DNA from: JAGNLA01 sp964639885
GTDB lineage: Bacteria; Caldisericota; Caldisericia; JAAYUI01
Assembly: GCA_964639885.1 (NCBI GenBank)
Contig: CAZXEH010000019.1
Location: 1 to 37,757 of the forward strand
DNA length: 37,757 nucleotides
Reading direction: 5' to 3'
Shown: piece after piece, positions 8,501 to 16,248 of the stretch
How positions within the stretch are numbered: the first letter of the stretch is position 1
How the letters are laid out: the number at the start of each line of letters is the position of its first letter
Translations under genes and position numbers: made by a program
Notes under the pieces: generated by a model
What the model was told of the DNA's origin: nothing
Database searches by the model: none
What the model saw: the letters and a program-made list of their open reading frames with translations, nothing else

Positions 8501-11500
8501 GCAGGGTTCCCTGGCCATCGTTCTTCACATCGACTGTCTGGATGGGCGGGTTTTTGTCTGCTGAAGCGTCAGCCCAGATGGTTTCAAGCTCTTTTGGTTT
8601 TACAGAAACCTTTGGGTTGCCGGCGAGCATGTCCATCGTTACGGTGACTGTTTTTGAAGTCTGATCCCAATCGACGTTTGCCTTGAAAGCTTCACCGATG
8701 AACCTGAACGGAACGAATGTTTTGCCACCGACGATTTTTGGTGCCTTGGCAAGCGTTGAAGGTATTCCGTTGATTTTGGCAGTCTTTGAGTTGATCACCA
8801 GTTCGATGGTTGTCCTGCCCATCGTTGTTCTGACGGTTTTAGACTCAGCCACCCATTCAACCTCTGCTCCGAAAGCTTCGCCGAGGAATCTGTATGGAAC
8901 CATCGTTGTGCCACCATCAATAAATGGTGGTGATGTGAGGGCTGTTGCCTTGCCGTCGATTTTTGCAACGTTTGATCCGATCTGGACCTGAACCACTCTC
9001 TCGGCCGTGTTGGAGTTGACGGTGATCGGTACCGAGTAGGTTCCGAGATCGGTTGAAACATTGATGTTGCCTTTGTATTCTTGTTTCTTGATAAACCTCG
9101 AAGTGACGAAATTGATTTTAAATTCGCTTGCAAAAGCGCCAATGTCGGCGAACGGTGGATAGATCACCATCCAGTCAGAGTCTGATGATATCTTTGCCTG
9201 TGTTGGCCTGTTTGCACCGATAACCAGTTTGACCTGCTCCATATTCGGTGTCTGCGGGTTGAATTCAAACGCAAGGTCTTTTGGCTTCCAGGTGATGTTG
9301 AACGGGGTTGAGTCAAATGTGAGCCTGCACTTTCCGGTTTCTTCGTCAAAGGTGGCTTTGATCCCCAGTTTTTCAACAAGGGCAAGCGGAAGCATGAAGT
9401 CTGATCCAATGCCATAAATGTTTGAGGCAAGCTTCATCGGTTCATTGCCGATCAGGGCAATGTTTGTGTCAGGCCAGACGGTTGTTTTCCTGGAACCGAG
9501 AGCAATTGTTGCGTGGTCTTCCTGAAGGGTGCTGGTTGCACCGAATGCCATCGAGATGACTGAAAGTGGGACAAGAACGTTGTTGTCCACGGTGATCATC
9601 GGGTTGTCAATCGGTATTTCCGAGCCTGCAATCGTGGCTTTCTTGTTGCTGGCTTCCATGTCAACGATCACCAGTGGGTCACCTGTTATTGCTGTGACTG
9701 GAATATAGAGTCTTCCGTTGTTGGTTTCGACTTCCAGCATGCAGATGTGGAAACCCGGGTCGGTGAGTTTGTCTACCTTTACCTTTGCAGTGATCGTGGT
9801 TTCGTTTGCATTGAACTTGTCAGGAGTGATTTCCATCCAGTCCCCGCAAGCCTTTATCGTGCCAGAGAGCGGGCCTTCGCCCTTGTTGAGGATGTCGAAT
9901 TTCACTTCCTTGGCCGAATCGGAAGAGACATGGCCAAAGTTGATCTGGCTGATCGAGCTGACGGCTTTTGATCTGAGTTCGAAAGTGACCGTGAGTTCCT
10001 TTTCGAGTTTGTAGGCGGAACCCGGCTTGATTGCCACAACTTTCACTGTCTGCGAACCTTTGACCACAGGGATTGAAAGGGTGAATCTGCCGGTTTCGGA
10101 TGCGATTGTGTTTCTTCCACCAACATTAATGTGGGCACCTTTGCCTGAGTAGCCGGTAATCTCGTATTCTGGAGAACCGGTTGTGACAGGGCCTGGATTG
10201 TCGAGTGAGAGATAGAACGGATCGGTCATTGTGCATGCAGTCATCGTTGCCATTTTGCAAACGTTGAGGATGCCGTCAGGATGCACCTTGTCGTATGTGT
10301 CTTCCGGCGTGTGGTAGCCTGGCATGTCGTCGCTTGCGAGGATGAAAACGGACGTGATGCCTTTTACATAGAACGAGTAGTGATCGGAGCCTCCCTGGCT
10401 TGGGCCAACAATTTGCATGTTGGCGCCGACTTTTGTGCCAGATTGGGCTATTTTTGTGTTGAAGCTTTCAAAGTATGGATCAGTTGAGCAAATGATTGTG
10501 TTGGGGCGACCGCCAACCATATCCATGTTCATTACTGAAAGGCCATCGGTTGGGAACGGGCAGTTTTCGGCCATGTAGGCTGAACCGAGCAAACCAATCT
10601 CTTCGCCTGTGAAGGCAGCAAAAGCCAAGTTCATTCTGAGCCTGGCTTTGTTGGTGGCGAAAACCCTTGCCACTTCCATCATTGAAACCAGTCCCGACCC
10701 ATTGTCGTTTGCGCCTGGGTAGAGCGTGCCTGTAGGGTCAACGCCTATGTGATCCCAGTGGGCGCCAATGAGAAGTGTTTCGTTTGCGCCGAACGGATCT
10801 GAGGATGGAATATAGCCAACGACGTTTGGAGATTTATAGTTCTCTTTGATAACGATTGAAACCTGTACCTGATAGCGTGATTTGGAGAGTGGGAAAGAGT
10901 ATGGTTTTTTCTGCGACTCGATGTTGGTTGCTATCTCTATCGATGTCTTGCCGGTTTCGGAGAGCACAATATCGCCTGTGTCAACGGTTAGGTAAAGGGC
11001 TGGAAGAGGAGAGTCAATGGCCGAGATTGTTCTCATGTTAACTGAATTTCTGCGCTCTTTTGGGTAGAAGGGGTTTTCAATCAGCAGTACTGCTGTTGCG
11101 CCGTGAGCCTGGGCGTTGGCAACCTTTGTCTGGAAATTCAGCTTGTTCTGAAGTGATGGATCGGACTGGGCTGCAGCCGTGAAGAAACTTGGGCCACCCC
11201 TGAACATGATGGCAATCTTGCCTTTCACGTCGATGCCAGCGTAGTCGTCGTAATCGAGTTTTCCTTTTGCCGAGAGGCCGTAACCACAGAAGACCGAGTC
11301 GCCTGCCACATTGCCTGAACCGGTTGCTATCAGGATGTTGTAATCCTTTTTGAAAACAAACTGTCTGATGGAGTCGTTGTTGGAGTCAAGCTGGCGGAAA
11401 TCGATTGGAGCCACCGGGCAGACAATTTTCATTGGAACCTGCTGGAAGAATGTTCCGTTGTCGCCTGCAGGGGTTAAACCGATGTTTTTGAAATAATCAG

Positions 11501-11714
11501 CTATGAAATCGGTTGTGACCTTCTCGCCTTCAAACCCGGTCTGTCTGCCGAAAAATTCTGGCGATGTGAATTTCTTGAGGAGTGACATTGGATTTTCCGA
11601 AGTCACCTGATTGACGAGTCCCCAGTAGCTGATGTCGGTGGCTCTGGCAACCGGCATGGCAAAGCTTGTAAGCAGCAATACTGCTGCAATGAACAAAGTG
11701 ATTCTCGGCTTCAT
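5592..11714 (-). CDS. Giant exported M28 peptidase with stalk and TlpA-like thioredoxin domains
   Basis: A 2040-residue exported protein with a signal peptide (1-25, cleavage near ARA-TDI). Residues 110-290 hold a PA-type inserted domain. Residues 295-495 are an M28 zinc aminopeptidase with ligands H319, D337, E372, D398, H468 and catalytic E371. Residues 500-580 resemble an Ig or carboxypeptidase-regulatory domain and 580-680 another beta sandwich. Copper amine oxidase N-like (stalk) modules are visible at about 687-805 and, very clearly, as a pair at 905-1028 (MVPYRFLGEAFGA, FVPFRFIGEAFKA). A thioredoxin-like fold without cysteines lies at about 1290-1425, a TlpA-like domain with active CPPC (C1708, C1711) at about 1665-1830, and a last stalk-like segment at 1930-2036. 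No sortase motif or C-terminal transmembrane anchor is seen. The start has AAGGAGG and overlaps the desulfurase stop by 1 nt. Stalk modules do not imply amine oxidase activity. Confidence 0.93.
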   Translation of the reverse strand: MKPRITLFIAAVLLLTSFAMPVARATDISYWGLVNQVTSENPMSLLKKFTSPEFFGRQTGFEGEKVTTDFIADYFKNIGLTPAGDNGTFFQQVPMKIVCPVAPIDFRQLDSNNDSIRQFVFKKDYNILIATGSGNVAGDSVFCGYGLSAKGKLDYDDYAGIDVKGKIAIMFRGGPSFFTAAAQSDPSLQNKLNFQTKVANAQAHGATAVLLIENPFYPKERRNSVNMRTISAIDSPLPALYLTVDTGDIVLSETGKTSIEIATNIESQKKPYSFPLSKSRYQVQVSIVIKENYKSPNVVGYIPSSDPFGANETLLIGAHWDHIGVDPTGTLYPGANDNGSGLVSMMEVARVFATNKARLRMNLAFAAFTGEEIGLLGSAYMAENCPFPTDGLSVMNMDMVGGRPNTIICSTDPYFESFNTKIAQSGTKVGANMQIVGPSQGGSDHYSFYVKGITSVFILASDDMPGYHTPEDTYDKVHPDGILNVCKMATMTACTMTDPFYLSLDNPGPVTTGSPEYEITGYSGKGAHINVGGRNTIASETGRFTLSIPVVKGSQTVKVVAIKPGSAYKLEKELTVTFELRSKAVSSISQINFGHVSSDSAKEVKFDILNKGEGPLSGTIKACGDWMEITPDKFNANETTITAKVKVDKLTDPGFHICMLEVETNNGRLYIPVTAITGDPLVIVDMEASNKKATIAGSEIPIDNPMITVDNNVLVPLSVISMAFGATSTLQEDHATIALGSRKTTVWPDTNIALIGNEPMKLASNIYGIGSDFMLPLALVEKLGIKATFDEETGKCRLTFDSTPFNITWKPKDLAFEFNPQTPNMEQVKLVIGANRPTQAKISSDSDWMVIYPPFADIGAFASEFKINFVTSRFIKKQEYKGNINVSTDLGTYSVPITVNSNTAERVVQVQIGSNVAKIDGKATALTSPPFIDGGTTMVPYRFLGEAFGAEVEWVAESKTVRTTMGRTTIELVINSKTAKINGIPSTLAKAPKIVGGKTFVPFRFIGEAFKANVDWDQTSKTVTVTMDMLAGNPKVSVKPKELETIWADASADKNPPIQTVDVKNDGQGTLQILETNVFGSNLKAEVQKDKVTVTPIFNPKGAEETATLLVKTNAGADSVKVNLGIYPTDTSILRSNSDGSWHINGNKQPESYKRLQDLVSVPAARVAGAAGGTSLYDDTFGMLTVTASGHILSLNTITGDFSVDGIKVAWKFKFFPSETDISLPLAVYSLAFNWKISEMPDGTVRMTIPKDKPPFLVADKKSVDLIWDQTPRRMTSFASPTYPLKKAGTYDFDKAPGKYRLFLFIASNSESENVIPYVESLQRRYSDSGLSCALVSSSITNDYAIEAFFAGNNRILDGLSSLSIAGLTLPIIFDPDGIVCNEFAGEAVPRLYIVDEAGNLLFDLPELDSSQIPYLEQAVASIVAGSASLPTDIQPISVKNTGGAAGEGSITPANPEITVLKPKFKSCPATVAVSFQTSVLSAEENLPAFKKANLTLLGNSNQTTIQARMWKLPKFSVFTSFSEGSDMMRFGKVWRKVPQACKAGENPVCAISEIVNEIGGQIQPSFDGKFTIVAGEKEILVTPGQSKVFVGATAFDLGEPITIDKGILFGPAKLVTDLIGGKMYRFDDTICLIAPSLKAMATGPILSLDTSPMMFNNYIQPVGGYPPAPDFELTNYPMSANKKTSLSDILARKETKVLVIDFWATWCPPCKSGMPYMEKMYRDYKDKGLAFYGIISDANPVDDDYVASVLEDDARIRGGLKKLGLDAITYPMMYDNLKGTRAFELYKGSSIPRVVVITKDKKWAFTKVGFWEIGHRNLEFTVRRLLGIEETSKIPSIQIKNAGVGELNGKVTVSLPYIKPVTDSFKTLGQTKIDFVYSGATPPNTPEAGTVTITSNAGNLTIPIQYNPMTDYMPIEFNISTETGETTYNGRKTNINTPSIYREGKYFVAVDVVMSMLGGTTKIFPDRKRAKSVFENWDINYINGSQDISLGPLVAKTDKAIIIENGHVFVDTDSITFILDVEFDMKDSNTTIVLRRGNE

Positions 11715-12928
11715 CAGCCCTCCTTGACTATCTCCTCAAGAGTGTGTGCAAAAATCTCCATCTCTTCGATTGTGTTGTATAAATACGTTGAAACCCTGAG
11801 GGTTCCGTCAATTTTTCTGGAATTGAACCAGCCGTGGACACAGTGGAATCCTGCTCTCATCATTATTCCAGCCATGTCATCAAACAGGAGCGCCAGATCA
11901 TGAACGTTGAATCCATCTACGGTGATGCTTGTTATTCCACCACGGTCTTCCGCTTTCTTTGGCCCAATTATGTTAACGCCAGGAATTTTCACGATCAGTT
12001 CCTGAAGGTGTTCGTTGAGTGCAATTTCGTGTTCGTGGATGTTTGGTCTGCCGATTGACTCGATGTACTCAACGGCAGGTCTTACACCGGCAACGCCTGC
12101 GTAGTTTTGGAGTCCGGCCTCAAATCTTCTTGGTGGGTCAAGGAATCTTACCTCTTCGTAGGTGACCGATGTGACAGTGCCACCACCGGTGGCAAGCTGG
12201 TTCAGCTTTCTAAGCTCCTCAAGCCTTCCCCACAGAACACCCATAGCGGTTGGGCCGCACATCTTGTGAATGGACATGCCGAGGAAATCGATGCCAAGTT
12301 CGGCTACATTGAGTGGAATATGTGCTCCGCCCTGGGCTGCATCGAGACAAACCATTGAGCCGTGGGATTTGGCAAGGTGTGTAAGCTCCTGTGCCGGGCT
12401 GGTTTCGCCGTCAAGGTTGGAAGTCAGATAAAAACTGATCATCCTTGGCTTTGATTCCTCGATGGCCTGTTTCCAGTTGTCAAGCGACATCTTGTTGTCT
12501 TTGCCAGATGGAACAACTCTGAGTTTGACGCCTTTTGTTTCCTGAAGCCTGAACCAGGGCAGGAAGTTGCTGTTGTGCTCCTTATCCGAGACGCAGATCA
12601 CATCGCCTGGCTTCCAGTCGAACCCATTGGCGATTGTGTTTATGGCTTCGGTGGTGTTTTTGGTGAAGCAGATTTCGTTCATCGACTGTGCGCCGATGAA
12701 GTCTTTCATTGCACGCCTGGCGTTGGCCATTTCGGAATCGAGCCTGAGAGCCATTGCGTGTGCCGATCTGCCCTCGCAAACCGGATAGTCGCTGTAATAT
12801 GAACAAACCGCGTCAATCACTTGGCGCGGTTTGAGGGTCATACAGGCGTTGTCGAAGAAGATCGGTGGATTCTCCTTGCAAAGAAGTGGAAAATCGAGTC
12901 TGTACTTTTTGTCAATCAGTTTCCGCAT
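11714..12928 (-). CDS. Cysteine desulfurase-like class V aminotransferase (SufS type)
   Basis: PLP enzyme that probably takes sulfur from cysteine as an enzyme-bound persulfide for Fe-S clusters or other thio-compounds. The 404 residues show FFDNACMTLKP near the N-terminus, D196 (CLDAAQ) for the PLP ring, the Schiff-base lysine K222 (SIHKMCGP), and C363 in RAGFHC. The last equals the catalytic cysteine of group II (SufS/CsdA) enzymes, and the R of RVSTYLYNT follows. An upstream in-frame TAG fixes the ATG at 12928, with GGAGG 12 nt before it. It overlaps the FmdB zinc ribbon gene by 13 nt and the giant peptidase by 1 nt. No sufBCD or iscU is nearby, so the acceptor is unknown. Confidence 0.88.
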   Translation of the reverse strand: MRKLIDKKYRLDFPLLCKENPPIFFDNACMTLKPRQVIDAVCSYYSDYPVCEGRSAHAMALRLDSEMANARRAMKDFIGAQSMNEICFTKNTTEAINTIANGFDWKPGDVICVSDKEHNSNFLPWFRLQETKGVKLRVVPSGKDNKMSLDNWKQAIEESKPRMISFYLTSNLDGETSPAQELTHLAKSHGSMVCLDAAQGGAHIPLNVAELGIDFLGMSIHKMCGPTAMGVLWGRLEELRKLNQLATGGGTVTSVTYEEVRFLDPPRRFEAGLQNYAGVAGVRPAVEYIESIGRPNIHEHEIALNEHLQELIVKIPGVNIIGPKKAEDRGGITSITVDGFNVHDLALLFDDMAGIMMRAGFHCVHGWFNSRKIDGTLRVSTYLYNTIEEMEIFAHTLEEIVKEG

Positions 12929-13137
12929 GTGCTACATGAACCTCCGTTACAAGTTGAGCATCCGCCGCCTATGGATTTGGTTGATGCTGGGTTTGATGAT
13001 ACTGAAGCAAACATTGACATTTTCTTTACTACCTGAGGATTTCCGCAGTTCGGGCATGGCGGAACAGGATCGGAATAACCCATCAACACGCTGAATTCAG
13101 TGTTGCACTTCCCGCATTTGAACTCATATATTGGCAT
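12916..13137 (-). CDS. FmdB family zinc ribbon protein
   Basis: A 73-residue protein that begins MPIYEFKCGKCNTEF and continues with VPPCPNCGNP, giving the two CxxC knuckles of the FmdB/CxxC_CxxC_SSSS zinc ribbon. The tail GGGCSTCNGGSCSTCGN adds two further CxxC pairs, common in this family. The molecular role is not settled; members are called regulatory by old homology to FmdB. It overlaps the downstream cysteine desulfurase gene by 13 nt and the upstream coiled-coil gene by 14 nt, so all three are translated together. A link between this cysteine-rich protein and persulfide chemistry is suggested only by the context. Confidence 0.88.
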   Translation of the reverse strand: MPIYEFKCGKCNTEFSVLMGYSDPVPPCPNCGNPQVVKKMSMFASVSSNPASTKSIGGGCSTCNGGSCSTCGN

Positions 13138-13534
13138 TTTTTACCCCCTCAAGGGATTCTTGCAATATTGAATCGGCTTTTCTTATAGAAATCAAGGAAT
13201 CTGCGATTATTTTTTGAATAAAGGACAAGGTTTGGGCTTTCATTTTTTCTGACTCGTCGTTGGCGAGTCTGATTATGGATTCTGCTTCCTTTTTAGCATT
13301 TTCAACCTGGTCGGGGCTCAGAGTGTTTGCCTTCTGTTGAGCAAGGTCAATGATGGTTTTGCTCTTACTTATGATTTCAGAGGCCTGCTCGAACTCGATG
13401 GGGAAATCTCTGACAATCCTGTCCATCAGCTCCTTCACCCTGTCTTCAGGAACCATGATCATCTGTGTGAACGCAGCTTTGCGGGCGTTTTGGAAAATCT
13501 GCCTCAGCTCTTCAAGATCACCCATGATGCTCAT
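13124..13534 (-). CDS. Coiled-coil protein resembling ATP synthase subunit B, coaD-linked
   Basis: A 136-residue, mostly helical, charged protein (EFEQASEIISKSKTI, DQVENAKKEAESIIRLANDE) without signal or membrane segment. Composition and helix register resemble the short proteins often annotated 'ATP synthase F0 subunit B-like' or DivIVA-like that follow coaD in clostridia; this is recognition of the neighbourhood and the look, not a search. It is not a true AtpF, because the N-terminal membrane helix is missing. The ATG at 13534 is preceded by GGGAGG and overlaps the coaD stop as ATGA. The function is unknown, possibly scaffolding or cell division. Confidence 0.75.
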   Translation of the reverse strand: MSIMGDLEELRQIFQNARKAAFTQMIMVPEDRVKELMDRIVRDFPIEFEQASEIISKSKTIIDLAQQKANTLSPDQVENAKKEAESIIRLANDESEKMKAQTLSFIQKIIADSLISIRKADSILQESLEGVKNANI

Positions 13535-14025
13535 TTTGCCTCCCTTAATGCCTTCGCAACCTGCTCAGGGACAAAGTCTGAAATGTTCCCGCCCTCGGCA
13601 GCAATTTGCTTGACCAGCGTTGAAGAGATGAAGCTGGTTTCTGGATCAGAGATCAGGAACACCGTTTCCAGTTCAGGAAAGCAATGTTTGTTTGTGACTG
13701 CCATCCTTCGCTCAAAGTCAAAGTCCGAGATGTCGCGAAGACCCCTGATGATTACTTTTGCATCTATTTTCCTTGCAAAGTCAACAAGCAGGCCCGTGAA
13801 CTCCATGATCTCGATATTCGGGAAGCCTTTAAAGATGTCCCTCAGGAGAGAAAGTCTTTGCTCATTTGAAAGCGTCGGTTTTTTTGACGTGATTTTGGTG
13901 ACTCCTATGGTGATTTTGCCAAAAAGTCTGCTCGCCCTCTTGATGATGGAGATGTGGCCGTTGGTCGGTGGATCAAACGTTCCCGGGTACAGGGCGTGAC
14001 CAGAAATTAAGTTTTGTTCCGCCAT
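13531..14025 (-). CDS. coaD: Phosphopantetheine adenylyltransferase
   Basis: Catalyses the fourth step of coenzyme A synthesis: 4'-phosphopantetheine plus ATP gives dephospho-CoA. The 164-residue protein has the nucleotidyltransferase motif YPGTFDPPTNGH (residues 13-24), a central RGLRDISDFDFERRMAVTN stretch that forms the pantetheine and ATP pocket, and ISSTLVKQIAAEGG matching the C-terminal ISSTxVR motif. Length is normal. The ATG at 14025 is supported by AAGGAG 7 nt upstream, which places the start 53 nt inside the 3' end of rsmD, an unusually long overlap. The rsmD-coaD order is common in many bacteria. Confidence 0.95.
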   Translation of the reverse strand: MAEQNLISGHALYPGTFDPPTNGHISIIKRASRLFGKITIGVTKITSKKPTLSNEQRLSLLRDIFKGFPNIEIMEFTGLLVDFARKIDAKVIIRGLRDISDFDFERRMAVTNKHCFPELETVFLISDPETSFISSTLVKQIAAEGGNISDFVPEQVAKALREAK

Positions 14026-14569
14026 ATTTCTTCTCCTTGAATTTTGTCAGTCCGGCGTATTCCGTTGGGTAATCTACTTCCAGAGCCATTTCAATTATCA
14101 GCGTGCCTTCGGGTGCAAGAACCGAGTCAATGGATTCCAGAATTAGGGCAAGCTCATCAGGTTTCATTTCGTAGGGTGGGTCACAAAAGATTATGTCGAA
14201 CTGGAGCTTTTTCATCATTGCCTCACGCATGAACCTCTGGGCATCCATTCGCTCAAGCGTTACCTTGTCATCAAGACAGAAAACCTTGAGGGTCTGGGCA
14301 ATGATTTTTATCGCCATCGGATGTTTGTCCACACACCAGGCGTGTGTTGCACCTCTTGAAACTGCTTCCATGCCGATTGTCCCTGAGCCGGCGAAAAGGT
14401 CGAGAAACCTTGATTTTGGGATAATGTCCTGGATGATGTCGAACAGGGCCTCTTTCACCATGTCACGGGTCGGTCTGCCTGGAAATCCCTGTGGGAGCAT
14501 AACTTGTCTCCCCTTGTGGGTTCCGCCGACTATCCGGAGCTTCATTCGGTCTTTGTTACCGCGTTGCAT
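13973..14569 (-). CDS. rsmD: 16S rRNA (guanine(966)-N2)-methyltransferase
   Basis: SAM-dependent methylase of 16S rRNA G966 during small-subunit assembly. The protein contains RIVGGTHKGRQ at its start, the SAM-binding loop FLDLFAGSGTIGMEAVSRGA, a second SAM contact WCVDKHP, and the catalytic FCDPPYEM motif of N6/N2 amino-methyltransferases. Two starts are possible. The ATG at 14569 (198 residues) lies 7 nt after a TGCTATACT extended -10 box and would be leaderless; the ATG at 14545 (MKLRIVGG) matches the usual RsmD N-terminus. Neither has a clear ribosome binding site. It is the first gene of the long minus-strand run. Confidence 0.93.
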   Translation of the reverse strand: MQRGNKDRMKLRIVGGTHKGRQVMLPQGFPGRPTRDMVKEALFDIIQDIIPKSRFLDLFAGSGTIGMEAVSRGATHAWCVDKHPMAIKIIAQTLKVFCLDDKVTLERMDAQRFMREAMMKKLQFDIIFCDPPYEMKPDELALILESIDSVLAPEGTLIIEMALEVDYPTEYAGLTKFKEKKYGGTKLNFWSRPVPGNV

Positions 14570-14576
14570 AAATTTC

Positions 14577-14585
14577 AGTATAGCA
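14577..14585 (-). promoter_or_regulatory. Extended -10 promoter for rsmD operon
   Basis: On the minus strand the sequence reads TG-C-TATACT immediately after the T run of the tlpA terminator. Only 7 nt separate the -10 box from the first ATG of rsmD, so transcription would start at or next to that codon. No convincing -35 box is seen; extended -10 promoters often lack one. Confidence 0.55.
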
Positions 14586-14614
14586 AAAAACGCCCCCGAG
14601 TGTGAGGGCGTTTT
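14585..14614 (-). terminator. Rho-independent terminator of the last tlpA-like gene
   Basis: A 9-bp perfect stem (14587-14595 AAAACGCCC with 14606-14614) is followed on the minus strand by six T. It lies 14 nt after the stop of the TlpA lipoprotein gene and abuts the rsmD promoter. Confidence 0.9.
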
Positions 14615-14628
14615 GGGAGGGTTTTTAC

Positions 14629-15288
14629 CTATTCGGCAATCTTGAGGTATTCTTTGACCTTTTCTTCAAGGTCTTTCACTTTGCCCTCATCAAAGCCCAC
14701 ATGTTGATAGTAAATCTTGTGGTCTTTTGTGATGAGGATAGTTCTTGGAATCGAGGTTACGCCAAGAGCCTTTGACATCTCTCTTGAACCATCGACAGGA
14801 ACCGGAAACGAAAGATATGTGTCCTCGGAAGATTTTTCGTACTCGCCAAGCTTCTTCCAGGATTCGTTCATCCTCTTGTCGTATTCGAGGATTTCCTGAA
14901 TCTTGCCTTCGGTGTTCATGTCATCGGGGTCGATTGTTGTGCCAAGGACCCTGAGGCCTTTGTCTTTGTACTTTCTGTACATCATTTCAAGGTATGGAAG
15001 TTCAGCCTTGCATGGTTCGCACCATACTGCCCAGAAATCGAGAATGAGGGCTTCAGCCTTCTCATCTTCCATGTACTTCCAGATAGATGACGAATCACCG
15101 GAAGAGACGGGATGAATCTTGAACGGCAGGTTTGGCACCTCGTCGCCGACTTTAAGTTTCACTTTGGAATCCATCCCCGGTATGTCTAGCGTATCATCTC
15201 CACCTGTCTGGTCGCAGGCAGTAAACGAGACAGCTGTTGCCAAAACCACTATTGCCATTATCGCTGTAAGGGTTCTCCATCTTTTCAT
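14629..15288 (-). CDS. TlpA-like thioredoxin lipoprotein (array copy A)
   Basis: Exported thiol-disulfide oxidoreductase, presumably reducing or oxidising cysteines of envelope proteins. Using the ATG at 15288 with AAGGAGG 5 nt upstream gives 219 residues. A signal peptide ends at SFTAC (C25, weak lipobox), then comes a short linker and a TlpA/ResA-like domain with FWAVWCEPCK (C90, C93), the long helical insert of this family (EILEYDKRMNESWKKLGEYE), the cis-proline motif TSIPRT and a C-terminal helix. The mature domain matches copy C (16298-17074) at 163 of 181 residues by hand alignment. It is followed by a strong terminator. No cytochrome c maturation gene is nearby. Confidence 0.92.
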   Translation of the reverse strand: MKRWRTLTAIMAIVVLATAVSFTACDQTGGDDTLDIPGMDSKVKLKVGDEVPNLPFKIHPVSSGDSSSIWKYMEDEKAEALILDFWAVWCEPCKAELPYLEMMYRKYKDKGLRVLGTTIDPDDMNTEGKIQEILEYDKRMNESWKKLGEYEKSSEDTYLSFPVPVDGSREMSKALGVTSIPRTILITKDHKIYYQHVGFDEGKVKDLEEKVKEYLKIAE

Positions 15289-15356
15289 CCTGTCCTCCTT
15301 GCGGTTTTTCATTTGCTTTCCTAACAACTCATTTTGCTTAAGGTTCTCAGGTTTTT

Positions 15357-16172
15357 TTAATCGAGCGAGCCATTTCTTCTTAGATATTTCATGATTTTGC
15401 CCTGCAGTTTATTCATCTTGTCAATACTAAACCCCTCAAATTTGTGGTAGAGTCTCAGGTCTTTTGTTACTACCAATGTTGTGGGGTATGTTGTTATCGA
15501 AAATTGCTTTGCCATTTCAGCTCCGTCTACCGCAATCGGGAACGTAAGATAGGAATCGCCTATTTTTGGATACTTTCCCAATTCAGACCACGATTGTTCC
15601 ATGCTCTTGTCGTTTTTCAAAACTGCATCCAATTTTTTCTGAGTACTGACATCTCCAGCGTCAATCGAAACGCCAAGAACCTTTATTGAATCCCTGAATG
15701 TGCTACTCAATGATTCGAGATAAGGCAGCTCCCTTTTTGACTCTTCATTTTCCATGCTCCAGAATTCAATTATCAGAAGGTCAGCCTTCTCACCAAGCAT
15801 TAAATAGACAATACTCGATTTCTCACCCTTTGACGCAGGGTGAAGCAAGAACTCCGGGTTGGGAACCTTTTGCAGATAAAACTCATCAAAGTTGTTGGGA
15901 TAGTCATCGGGGTTCAATGGTCTTCCGTCTTTATCGAACATGCAATTGGGAATCTGGATAACTGCTCCGCCCCTGGGTGGAGACCTGTCGAAGGATGAGT
16001 CCGGGACAACAAACTGCTCTGGTAACTCTTTCTCTGGTGGATGTCTCTTCTCTTCCTGTTTTTTGACAATCGGTCTATCAACGGTTTTCTTCCTGCAGCC
16101 TATAAACGTTGACGACAGCGAAAATGCTAATATGACAGAAAGAGCTGAAAGCAGGATTTTCCTGAACTTCAT
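15357..16172 (-). CDS. TlpA-like lipoprotein with lost CxxC (array copy B)
   Basis: A 271-residue lipoprotein with lipobox FIGC (C26) and start ATG at 16172 preceded by AAGGAGG. A charged, proline-containing linker runs to about residue 60. The C-terminal domain aligns with copies A and C over its whole length, for example EFWSMENEESKRELPYLE against their DFWAVWCEPCKAELPYLE, so both active-site cysteines are replaced (N142 and S145). The cis-proline segment is kept as TTYPTT. The fold is probably retained but thioredoxin chemistry is not possible at this site. It may act as a binding or chaperone-like paralogue. An extended -10 promoter lies upstream, and no terminator separates it from copy A. 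Confidence 0.88.
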   Translation of the reverse strand: MKFRKILLSALSVILAFSLSSTFIGCRKKTVDRPIVKKQEEKRHPPEKELPEQFVVPDSSFDRSPPRGGAVIQIPNCMFDKDGRPLNPDDYPNNFDEFYLQKVPNPEFLLHPASKGEKSSIVYLMLGEKADLLIIEFWSMENEESKRELPYLESLSSTFRDSIKVLGVSIDAGDVSTQKKLDAVLKNDKSMEQSWSELGKYPKIGDSYLTFPIAVDGAEMAKQFSITTYPTTLVVTKDLRLYHKFEGFSIDKMNKLQGKIMKYLRRNGSLD

Positions 16173-16239
16173 TTGATCCTCCTTGCAAGTCTTTGAAGTT
16201 GACCCCATTTCAAAGCGAAGATTACAAAATGTTGTATTG

Positions 16240-16248
16240 ATTATAACA
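16240..16248 (-). promoter_or_regulatory. Extended -10 promoter for tlpA-like copy B
   Basis: The minus strand reads TG-T-TATAAT, a perfect extended -10 box, right after the terminator T run of copy C. The expected start lies about 60 nt before the copy B ATG. It is the paralogous equivalent of the rsmD promoter behind copy A. Confidence 0.6.

Noticed and set aside
8600..9000. Copper amine oxidase activity in proteins with 'copper amine oxidase N-terminal-like' modules
   Set aside because: Only the non-catalytic N-terminal-type module is present, and no topaquinone or copper-binding catalytic domain is seen.
13337..13999. Open frame of 220 codons on the plus strand opposite coaD and the coiled-coil gene
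   Set aside because: It is antisense to two well-supported genes, and its codon pattern is that of a mirror frame.
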